DNA from: Pomphorhynchus laevis
Lineage: Eukaryota; Acanthocephala; Palaeacanthocephala; Echinorhynchida; Pomphorhynchidae
Length of the DNA: 64,000 nucleotides
Assembly: GCA_012934845.2 (NCBI GenBank)
Contig: WNNJ02001876.1
Location: forward strand, 62,001-126,000
Direction of reading: 5' to 3'
Under the pieces are notes generated by a model. It did not search any database and was not told where the DNA came from. It was given only the letters and a program-made list of their open reading frames with translations. This document shows positions 10,290 to 18,227 of the stretch, piece by piece; positions within the stretch are counted from its first letter, which is position 1, and each line of letters opens with the position of its first letter. The position numbers were made by a program, and so were the translations under genes.

Positions 10290-11801
10290 TCAGGTGTCGA
10301 GAAGGTGTGAACGGAGGAGGTGTTTGAATGTGATAAAGGAGGGAGCGCGGCGGACGTCGAGAGGGAGTTGATTCCAGGCGAGTGAGGCGGCGACGAGGAA
10401 GGATCGGAGACCGTAGTTGTTGGAGTAATTAGGAACGTGGAGTAAGAGGGTATGACAGGAACGAAGCGATAGCGAGGTGGGGCGAGTATCGTCTAAGAAA
10501 GGAAGGTTGATGAACGATGGGGAGCCGACAGCGATGAGACGAAAAGTAACGAGAAGAAGGCGGAGTTTGATGCGGATGTGGATGGTGGGCCAGGAGAGTT
10601 GGGCAAAATATGTGGATGTGTGGTCGAAGCGACGGAGACGAAAGAGCACTCGAACGGCGGTGTTGATTATTCGTTGTAGGGGTAGGATGATGGATTTTGG
10701 AGAATTGGCGAAAAGGCTAAGGCAGTAATCGATTTTAGGGAAAAGAAGCGATGAAAGAAGAGACATACAAGAACGGAAGTCGATAAGGGGGCGGATACGG
10801 CGGATGTCACGAAGAATTAAGTTAGACGAGCGGACCTTGTCACGGACGAAGGGTTTAAGGGAAAGGTGATCATCGAAATGGAAGCCTAAGAAAGTGAGAT
10901 TGTGGACTATAGGGATGATCGATGAGGCAAAAGATACAATGGGAGGAGATATGCTTGGTTTACGGGGAAGGATCCACATTATTTTGGACTTTTCGGCGTT
11001 TAGAACGAGATGGAGATTGGAGAGACGTTTGTAGATAGAAGAAAGACAGTTGGAGGCAGAAATGCCGATATCGTGTATGCGATGTGCGGGTGCATGAGCA
11101 TAGATTAGAATGTCATCGGCGTATTGCATGACGTTAAAGTAGTAAGGTTTGATAAATGGAGAGAGATCGCCAAGCAAAAGAGAGAAAAGCAGGGGACCTA
11201 GGACTGAACCTTGTGGAACCCCGCAAAAAATAGGGATGGGAGGGGAGGATGATGAATTAGAACAGACGCGAAAGGAACGGTCGGATAGATATGAGGCGAA
11301 CCAAGCTACGGAGGAGGAAGAAAAGCCGTAATCATAACGAAGGCGAGAAAGGAGGACGGAGTGGTCGACAATGTCGAATGCGGAGGAGAGGTCGAGGGAG
11401 ATGAGAACACTATATAGAGCCTTGTCTCGAGAAATGAGTAAGTCGTTGTGCACTTTTATGCATGCGATTTCTGTCGAGTGATTAGAGCGGAAAGCGGATT
11501 GGAAAGGAGGGTACAGATTGGATGAGGAGAGATAAGCGTTGATTTGTATTAAGATGATGCGTTCTAAGAGCTTTGAAAGAGTAGGGAGTAGTGAAATGGG
11601 GCGATAGCTAGAAGGAAGGGAGGGGTCGAGCGATTGTTTCTTAAGGAGGGGACGAACGATTGCGGATTTCCAGTGTGAAGGGAAGATACGACTGCGGATG
11701 GACGAGTTAAACAAGGTTGTGAGAAATGGGGATATCGATGAGCATATAGATTTTAATATGTGAGTAGACAGGGGATCGGCAGGTGTGGTTTGGTTGGGCA
11801 A
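10290..11801 (-). CDS. LINE3 ORF2, reverse transcriptase half
   Basis: The 503-codon frame overlaps the endonuclease frame by 49 bases. RT motifs in order are SSYRPISLLPTLSKLLERII, SAFRSNHSTEIA, ISLDLSSAFDIVDHSVLL, FCGVPQGSVLGPLLFSL and MQYADDILIYA, then the thumb and a CR1/L2-type C-terminus (SLAWNQLPLDVR). Sequence style (NHSTE, DLSSAFDIVDH) is that of the CR1/L2 assemblage in the jockey superfamily. The ATG here is inside the linker. In an active element this would be one polypeptide with the preceding frame. Confidence 0.8.
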   Translation of the reverse strand: MPNQTTPADPLSTHILKSICSSISPFLTTLFNSSIRSRIFPSHWKSAIVRPLLKKQSLDPSLPSSYRPISLLPTLSKLLERIILIQINAYLSSSNLYPPFQSAFRSNHSTEIACIKVHNDLLISRDKALYSVLISLDLSSAFDIVDHSVLLSRLRYDYGFSSSSVAWFASYLSDRSFRVCSNSSSSPPIPIFCGVPQGSVLGPLLFSLLLGDLSPFIKPYYFNVMQYADDILIYAHAPAHRIHDIGISASNCLSSIYKRLSNLHLVLNAEKSKIMWILPRKPSISPPIVSFASSIIPIVHNLTFLGFHFDDHLSLKPFVRDKVRSSNLILRDIRRIRPLIDFRSCMSLLSSLLFPKIDYCLSLFANSPKSIILPLQRIINTAVRVLFRLRRFDHTSTYFAQLSWPTIHIRIKLRLLLVTFRLIAVGSPSFINLPFLDDTRPTSLSLRSCHTLLLHVPNYSNNYGLRSFLVAASLAWNQLPLDVRRAPSFITFKHLLRSHLLDT

Positions 11802-13186
11802 GACATGAGGACAGATGATACTTCTGTAGGTGATACAGGGAGAAGATGAAAGAGTTCCGGAAGGATGAGTGTAGACTGGGCAGAGTGGGATAGGATGGAG
11901 ACCGGGGTGTGAGAGAGCAGCGTGGATACTTTAGTCTGGAGAAATGACGAATAATCATTAGCATTGATGTTGCAAGGCGTAGAGGAACGAGCCAGGATTG
12001 AGTTAAAAGTATGCCAGAGAGTCTTAGAGTTGAATGAAGTGATGATTTTATGCTGCCAGAAGGAGTTGCATTTGGTACGTAGTAGGTTGAGATGAGACCG
12101 GCGAAGAGCAAGATAGGAATCACGGAAAGACGGAGTGATCGAGCGGAAATCGCGTCTGAGAGAGCGGTGATAGACTCGAAAAGCATGGCGGAGTCGACGC
12201 TTTGAGAGTAGGCATTGGATGTCAAACCATGGGGCACGGTGCAAGCGACGGTGTGGGTGAGATTTGAAGGGCAAGAGAATATCGAGAGTGGATGTGAGTT
12301 CAGAGTCGAAAAGAAAGGCGAGATTGTGAGGAGATGAATATGTTATTGTGGGTAATGATAGAGTCGACTTGAGTAAGGCAGAGTGGAGAAGGGAGAGGTC
12401 AAGATTTCTACAAGGGCGACGTAGGATTGTAGGTGTGTGAGGAGGGGTGTGGTTGGGAGCGAGATCAAGGGAGATAAGAAAGTGATTTGATAGACCAGGA
12501 TCAGAGATGGACAGTGAGGTGTGGGCAGCAAAATGATCGGGGACAGCGATGATGTCGAGTGCCCCGCCAAGTATATGTGTGGGGGCAGTGGAGATTAGTT
12601 TGTAATTGTAGTTGGATAGAATGTTGATGAAGCGGATGGAATCTGTGGAAGAGGGGCGGTCTAGGCGGATATTGAAGTCGCCTAGAACGAGTGAAGGGAT
12701 TGAGGACAAAGAACAATGAGAAAGGAGGTCAGCGAGTTCGGTAAAAAATAAGGCTGTAGGAGCTGATGAACCAGGACGGTATACAATGGCGAGATCTAGA
12801 GTGATCGGGTTAGAATAACGACAAGTGAGCAATTCAAAAGAGCAAGGACTGAAAGGGGGATTGATTTTGCGAAGAGACGCTGGGTGACGCGCGAATGCGA
12901 CGATGCCGCCATGATTAGAGGATTTAGAAGGGCATGAGCTGAGGGGGCGGGCGGATTCGACTAGGGAGCAACCGGCAGAGAGCAGACGGCGAATGGAAAG
13001 GTCGTCGGAATCTGAGTGCCAGGATTCGGTGAGGCAGAAGAGATCGATGGATTGCTTGGTGAATAGGTTGAGGATAAGATCGGATTTATTGAGAATAGAT
13101 CTAGTGTTGAGGAGACCGAGGCGGAAACCGTGTGCTGTGGCGAAAGAGACTAGTGGAGAAGACACATAGGAGAGATGGAGCGCCAT
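11753..13186 (-). CDS. LINE3 ORF2, AP-endonuclease half
   Basis: The frame has 477 codons and encodes an exonuclease-endonuclease-phosphatase type nuclease: GLLNTRSILNKSDLI (residue about 24), FCLTESWHSD (about 50), HGGIVAFAR, IVYRPGSS, SLVLGDFNIRLD (about 165), GALDIIAVPD and SDPGLSNHFLISLDL (about 230). The N-E-D-N-SD(N)H pattern expected for nicking the target is mostly visible, with SNH in place of SDH. The frame then enters the linker to the RT and stops at 11753, where a one-base shift near 11795 moves the reading frame into the RT ORF. Confidence 0.8.
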   Translation of the reverse strand: MALHLSYVSSPLVSFATAHGFRLGLLNTRSILNKSDLILNLFTKQSIDLFCLTESWHSDSDDLSIRRLLSAGCSLVESARPLSSCPSKSSNHGGIVAFARHPASLRKINPPFSPCSFELLTCRYSNPITLDLAIVYRPGSSAPTALFFTELADLLSHCSLSSIPSLVLGDFNIRLDRPSSTDSIRFINILSNYNYKLISTAPTHILGGALDIIAVPDHFAAHTSLSISDPGLSNHFLISLDLAPNHTPPHTPTILRRPCRNLDLSLLHSALLKSTLSLPTITYSSPHNLAFLFDSELTSTLDILLPFKSHPHRRLHRAPWFDIQCLLSKRRLRHAFRVYHRSLRRDFRSITPSFRDSYLALRRSHLNLLRTKCNSFWQHKIITSFNSKTLWHTFNSILARSSTPCNINANDYSSFLQTKVSTLLSHTPVSILSHSAQSTLILPELFHLLPVSPTEVSSVLMSCPTKPHLPIPCLLTY

Positions 13187-14175
13187 CGAATTTTTGGACG
13201 GGTGTGGACAACTTGAAAATTTCCGTCTATGTTTCGGATGGAGAGTGATGTTTCGCCGTTTTCCTCGCGACGGCGTTTTTCGATGCGGGCTGAAGAGATT
13301 TGAGCGATTTCGGAAGGGGCGCGATCGGGGAAAATTCGAGTGGTTGAAGATGACATGAGTTTGAATCGTTGAGAGAGGACAGAAGACGCGTGAGAGCGAT
13401 GCTTGAAAACAATTTTTAGGAGAGGGGGCTGGGAAGGATTAGATTGAGAAGATTTGTTTAGACGGATGAATGCGACAGGAGAAATGTCCTTGAAAAAGGA
13501 TGGTTTATCCGCAGGAACAATAGACGAGAGGATGGATCTGAAGGCGGAAACATCGTGGTCCAGACGTGCTTGTGGAGATAAGGAGTTAGAAGGCGTGATA
13601 TTAGTAACAATGACGCAACGATCACGAGATGCAAAGCGCTTCCGTAAAGGAGGACGACTGACGTGAGTAGGTGAGATCACGATAGAAGAGCTGGCAGTTG
13701 ATGATTTGGAGGGATTTGGTTTGACGACGGGAGACATAGAGGATAATGATAATAAAGAGGGTGGCAAGCGATGTGAGGAAAGGTTATGAGTGGAAGGATA
13801 GTGGAGGTTGGTGGAGGTGATTTTGATTGATGGATGCAAGTTATTGAGAAACGAGACAGGAAGGACAGGACGTGGGGTGTCGGGGAGTGAAGATGACATG
13901 GAATGGGAAGTGTATATGGTGGCAGGGTCGGTGGGTGGAGAAAGGACATTAGAAACGACGGGGGTAGTTTGAGTTGACGTGTTGGATGTTGATATGTGCT
14001 TATTGGAAAGGTTGCATATTAGTTTGTTGTCACAAAAACCACATACGAAGTCTTCTTTAGCCTTATTCTTGTCGCAGGTGATTGTTGTCCAGACGCTGCA
14101 GTCGTGTATCGAGCACTGTACTTGCAGTTGTCCATAGTTGGTGTCGGTCTTAGTTGTTTTCTTACGTCCACCCAT
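13150..14175 (-). CDS. LINE3 ORF1 protein (C4 finger plus RRM-like domain)
   Basis: The 341-residue protein starts MGGRKKTTKTD. The N-terminal finger VQCSIHDCSVWTTITC and FVCGFCDNKL (residues about 19-54) gives C-x4-C-x-V-W-T ... C-x2-C. A low-complexity Ser/Thr/Pro stretch (about 60-190) follows, then a folded C-terminal region with RDRCVIVTNIT, RLDHDVSAFRSIL, KIVFKHRSHAS and SIRNIDGNFQVV (about 195-330), which matches the RRM-like core of the other ORF1s here. It overlaps ORF2 by 37 bases. The expected role is LINE RNA binding and chaperoning. The frame is intact. Confidence 0.8.
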   Translation of the reverse strand: MGGRKKTTKTDTNYGQLQVQCSIHDCSVWTTITCDKNKAKEDFVCGFCDNKLICNLSNKHISTSNTSTQTTPVVSNVLSPPTDPATIYTSHSMSSSLPDTPRPVLPVSFLNNLHPSIKITSTNLHYPSTHNLSSHRLPPSLLSLSSMSPVVKPNPSKSSTASSSIVISPTHVSRPPLRKRFASRDRCVIVTNITPSNSLSPQARLDHDVSAFRSILSSIVPADKPSFFKDISPVAFIRLNKSSQSNPSQPPLLKIVFKHRSHASSVLSQRFKLMSSSTTRIFPDRAPSEIAQISSARIEKRRREENGETSLSIRNIDGNFQVVHTRPKIRWRSISPMCLLH

Positions 14176-14180
14176 AAACG

Positions 14181-14370
14181 ATGGTTGCCGTCGATTGTTG
14201 TCGTCGATTATGGTTGTCGTCGATGGTTGTCGTCGATGGTTGTCGTCGATGGTTGTCGTCGATGGTTGTCGTCGATGGTTGTCGTCGATGGTTGTCGTCG
14301 ATGGTTGTCGTCGATGGTTGTCGTCGATGGTTGTCGTCGATGGTTGTCGTCGATGGTTGTCGTAGTGCGT
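14181..14370. repeat. 13-bp minisatellite, about 13 copies
   Basis: The unit GTTGTCGTCGATG is repeated with few changes between the LINE3 ORF1 start and its leader motif. Because 13 is not a multiple of three, three reading frames give false repeat proteins (WLSSMVVVDGCRR). The array may have grown after insertion or may be part of the leader. Confidence 0.9.
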
Positions 14371-14433
14371 CGATAGTTGTCGTTGTGTGTTAAAACTGTT
14401 AAATTTGCGTGATTGATCTTGAACTGGATTGAT

Positions 14434-14444
14434 TGTAAGTAGTT
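14434..14444 (-). promoter_or_regulatory. Shared LINE 5'-leader motif at the 5' end of LINE3
   Basis: AACTACTTACA on the sense strand, 260 bases before the LINE3 ORF1 and about 20 bases after the point where REL3 is cut off. It therefore lies at or close to the 5' end of LINE3. Confidence 0.45.
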
Positions 14445-14462
14445 AATAGGTATATAGATAGT

Positions 14463-17015
14463 TTAAACTATACCCTCATCTACTGGTCGTAATTCCACTT
14501 CCCGATCCACGCGATCATGCGCCTCACTTAGTATCGAGCCGATCGTTTCGCGTATGGCGTTGTGTCTGATAATTGTTCCGCCGCCGACTCTACAAGAGAG
14601 TACATGTCTTAAGTTAAACACTTCTGAACATCGACAAATTCCCTTACTTTTAATTGGTATATTGTATCTTATCGCAAGTGCATCCAAAAACTGTTGCTTT
14701 TGTAAATAGAATCCAGACGGTTTCGAAGGAATAGATGTCAACCAAATTGAGGCATTCTTCTGTGCAGCATGCTGTATACTTCGAGCCATTTCTTCACTTG
14801 CATTTTCCAAAATTTGTTTCTTAAGTTGCTGGTATATATTCCGATTATTTTTCCGGTAACCATCACAAAGATCCTTTAGTATTTCCCCAATTTCAGAACT
14901 GTTACTATGAATAACGTTTGCATTCGCTATTAGGTGTGATTGTTTAAAAACCTCTTCTGCGTTGGCTGATGGATCTATTATGCCTAAACCTCCATCTCTG
15001 GCGGGTAGTTTAATAATATCTCGAAGCTCTAACGTTAACACTCCCAATCCCATAATGCTCGGTATCAACTTCAGGAAAATATCATCAGCTAAGCCTCTGA
15101 ACCATGATGAACTTACTTTTGTAGTGCGCACCAGATGTGTCCATTGAAACTGAATCGTTCGTGTTAGCAATATATAAGCAGCATATGGATCCAATTCTGC
15201 TAAATCACAAAGATGCTTTATCTGTACTCGCCAGGAGTTAATTGAACTCATGACTTGACACTCACGATATGCATCACATCCGATAAATCCTCCCAAGACC
15301 TTGATACCATTTTTAACCACTTTGACTCCTTCTTGCATAAGATATTTGGCTTCATTTGTCATAGTTTCGTTCTTGTTTAAAAAACAGCATTTTGAAGCAT
15401 TTATGTGAAATCCGAAACTTTTACCAATCACTTTCAATAGATCCCATACTTAAGACAACTCATGCGCACGGCCAATAAAAGTTGCATCATCTGCGTACCA
15501 AAGTTGGGTGACACCAGGTATTTTTTGTTTAATCTCTCCAATTATCGGTAAAGACGCCGCTGCAAATGCAGCCATAGCCAAGGGGTCTCCTTGTGTTACC
15601 CCTTCTTCAGATAGAATTGTCTCCTCAGCAACAATTAGCAGTGATGGCTTCGAGTAAGTATTGATCAGGAGTGTCGTCATGGCAGGACAAATCGCGTTTA
15701 TGTTTTTGAGCAACAAATCCCGATTGATACAATTGAAAGCGTTGTTGGCATCTACAGTTAATATGCAATATTCACTATTACTTTCAAGTATATCTCTTGC
15801 ATTATGAATAATAGTATCGGTCCCACATTTCTGACCAGCACACATTTGTACTGCCCCAGCTACCTCCATCAATGTTGGTTTAATATATTTTAGCTGTGCC
15901 CTGGCTACTATGCGTCTCATAACTTCCCCTATACCGATAGGGCGTATTCCAGGAGATTTGTCAAGAGGAACCAACCGACATGCTAGATATGCTTCCAAGC
16001 TGTTAGGATTTAATCTTTCGGTTGCAATTTTTATTACAAACATTGCGAGCACATTCGCTAATCTGTATGATTCTTGACCAAAACATGTTAGTAGATATCT
16101 CCACATTTGCGCGTCCATACCGGATGGTCCTGCACTTCCATTTGATTTTTTAGCCGCTTTTATAATATCTTCTGGACTTAAATTCATGTAAATTACTTGA
16201 TGATCGTGGATTACATGTTTCAGAGGTGTCAATAAAATATACTCTCCATCTGCATCCGTTGCTCGAGGATGTAATTCTTGAAGGCGTGTGAGCACTGTTT
16301 TGCCGTCCAAAAAACTATCCATCTCATGTATCCCGGATTTTTGTCCGCCTGATTTTAAAAGCCGAGCTGCTTCTCCAATTTTACTGTATTGCACCAATTT
16401 CTGAATGTCCATTAAAAATCCTTTTTGATGGTTTTTCTTACGATTCATTGATCTCTGCTTTTGAAGGAATCGAGCTTCTGAAATTAGTTGGTCATACTTT
16501 TTTTCATTCCACATTATTATACGTCGTTCTAAGGTTTTCCGACGATCACTAATTCGTCGCGAAGGAATCTGCTGCAGAATCAGCTGGCAATATACCGAAG
16601 AGAGGTGTAAGATGGAATCACATTCTTTAGAATTTTCGTTAAACGATTTGATGTGTGAAGTTAAGGTTGCAATAAAATCTTTAGTAGCGTTACATCTAGG
16701 CAGCGTCACCAAGTTTGGAACCCAGTGAATAATTTCATATAATGTTTCCATATACCAAGGTAAACGACGTATCGCATCCCGAGCAGTATGACCTGTCTGG
16801 TTCTCAACATTGTCACTAACTGCGTGAACGTGATTTTCACTATCATGCACATTTATTATCGATTTTACTTGAATGTGCTGCTGATTACAACAGTTTGGTG
16901 CTGCGCAATTTGAGCAAGGAACTTTACTCTTGGCACATTTGCACTTTTTGCACTTGGTCGCTTGCCCGTTGCAAGTACAACATCTTACAGTGCTGATTGG
17001 ACGTGCTTTCGTCAT
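14463..17015 (-). mobile_element. REL3: REL-type LINE, one in-frame stop, 3' truncated
   Basis: Two collinear frames in the same phase, 17015-15450 (521 codons) and 15449-14463, are separated only by a TAA at 15450-15452 just after the RT catalytic box. The N-terminus has a cysteine cluster, CCTCNGQATKCKKCKCAKSK then CSNCAAPNCC, reminiscent of CXC (tesmin-type) zinc domains. RT motifs are GSAGPSGMDAQMWR, RLVPLDKSPGIRPIGIGEVM, VDANNAFNCINR, GVTQGDPLAMAAFA and WYADDATFIG. The C-terminus has CRCSEVFNLRHVLSC and RHNAIRET, then ends at 14463 without the nuclease core, where LINE3 begins. It was nearly intact when it was cut. Confidence 0.85.
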
Positions 17016-17113
17016 ACTGTATGTTTATTGTAATTTGCCTTCGTTATTACTTCGTCCGAGCTAGTCCTTGCGGGGCTCCGTCAATAATATGCACACTAGT
17101 CAGAGCTCTTGTA

Positions 17114-17134
17114 TTGTATTTACTTTAGATTGTA
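17114..17134 (-). promoter_or_regulatory. Shared 21-base LINE leader block upstream of REL3
   Basis: A 21-base block, on the plus strand beginning TTGTATTTACTTTAG, is identical to 22414-22434 in the leader of LINE4. Its sense-strand core CTAAAGTAAATAC is also upstream of REL5 (59249-59261). REL3 and LINE4 use unrelated endonucleases, so the sharing is not explained by common ancestry of their proteins. Confidence 0.5.
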
Positions 17135-17159
17135 TGTTTGTAAATAGTTATTTGTTAGC

Positions 17160-17232
17160 AGCTTAGAATTTCAAATGTATCACTATATTAATATTATATA
17201 TTAATATAGTGATACATTTGAAATTCTAAGCT
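17160..17232. repeat. Perfect 35-bp palindrome
   Basis: Arms 17160-17194 and 17198-17232 are exact reverse complements around a 3-base spacer. Left arm begins AGCTTAGAATTTCAAATG. The left arm continues the REL3 leader, so the right arm is probably an inverted copy made at the 5' junction. Confidence 0.9.
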
Positions 17233-17607
17233 TATGATTGGATTTTTGAATTCTTTAGTTCTTTACTTTTGGACACATTCTTGTATGTTTTACGAAAATA
17301 AAAATTTTTCTTTAAAAAAAATATTATATATTAATATAACAATAATAATAATTAAAATAGAAAAAAATTATGATAGATAATTGTTATATAAGATTTTATA
17401 TAATTTATATTCACAAAGTAAAAATTTAAAATTTATACATATTAAACTTTTCAAACTTATTGTTTTATCAGTAACTGAGTCGCAGGAGTGGATGGAAATC
17501 AGATAATTCTTAGAATAGCAAATAAAATTGCTTTGCCATTAGATCTGCCCCTCGCTTAATGTGTGCTACATATATAAGACATGTTCTGTCTGTTAAAAGA
17601 AAATAAG
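17233..17607. other. AT-rich spacer, no gene
   Basis: No ORF or RNA gene is seen. A run near 17262-17310 resembles, on the sense strand, the AAACATACAAG-containing upstream sequences of LINE4 (22495) and REL4 (55840). Confidence 0.5.
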
Positions 17608-18040
17608 ATTTATTTTTACGTTTCGAATGCGTGCCGGCGCACGCTTACATGACCACAACAACAAAAAACAAAAATCTAAATTATGTGTCGATGAGGTGGG
17701 TACGGAGGCGGCATTTGAACGTAATGAAGGAGGTAGTGCGTAGAACGTCGAGAGGGAGCAAATTCCAGGCGATTGGGTGGCGATCAGGAAGGATCGAAGA
17801 CCGTAGTTGTTAGAGTAATTGAGAATGTAGAGTAAGAGGGAATTACGAAAACGCTGTGATAGAGAGATGTAGGATGAATGTCGTCTATGAAAGGGAGGTT
17901 GATGAACGATGGGGAGCCGACAGCAATGTGACGAAAAGTTACGAGAAAGCGGAGTTGTATGCGGATGTAGATGGTAGGCCATGAGAGTTGGCAAGATATG
18001 TGGATAAAGGCGTTGCTGTGCCTACGAGTATCAACCGATA
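17608..18040 (-). mobile_element. 3' fragment of LINE3 family
   Basis: The sequence matches 10222-10640 of LINE3 at perhaps 85-90 per cent. It includes the C-terminal ORF2 codons (TYIRIQL-like, NNYGLRSFL, then LPSTFYALPPS) with frame changes and the 3' UTR palindrome-like GCGTGCCGGCGCACGC. It is strongly 5' truncated. Confidence 0.85.
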
Positions 18041-18227
18041 GAATCAATCAAATTAATGAAGTGATCAAGGTTTGAGTTTATTTTTAAAGTTGATGTGCGT
18101 ATTATTGTTTAATATAATAGTTTATTATCAATAATTTACAAAAAAGGGGGTTCCCGTAAATATTATTATTATCAAGTTCAGACTTAGCCATAAGGCTTTA
18201 AGCCGATCACACAATACAGAAAAAAGA

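Larger units (their letters stand above)
10222..14180 (-). mobile_element. LINE3: near-full-length CR1/L2-like LINE, pyrimidine-rich sense strand
   Basis: In sense order the element has a leader motif (14434-14444), a 13-bp minisatellite (14181-14370), ORF1 (14175-13150), ORF2 endonuclease (13186-11753) and ORF2 RT (11801-10290), ending near 10222 with a 3' UTR that includes GCGTGCCAGCGCACGC. A truncated second copy of the 3' end lies at 17608-18040. The sense strand is strikingly rich in C and T and the proteins are rich in Ser, Leu, Pro and Arg, unlike the surrounding AT-rich LINEs. One frameshift in ORF2 is the only lesion I see. Confidence 0.85.

Noticed and set aside
10477-13666. Plus-strand ORFs opposite LINE3
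   Set aside because: Arg/Lys/Glu-rich shadows caused by the purine-rich antisense strand of LINE3.
14104-14393. Tandem-repeat proteins rich in WLSSMVVVDGCRR
   Set aside because: Translations of the 13-bp minisatellite in three frames; no conserved start and no relation to the LINE ORFs.
10221-14463. REL3 and REL2 as two halves of one element split by LINE3
   Set aside because: Both contain the C-C-H-C knuckle and RHN motif and differ in sequence, so they overlap rather than complement each other.
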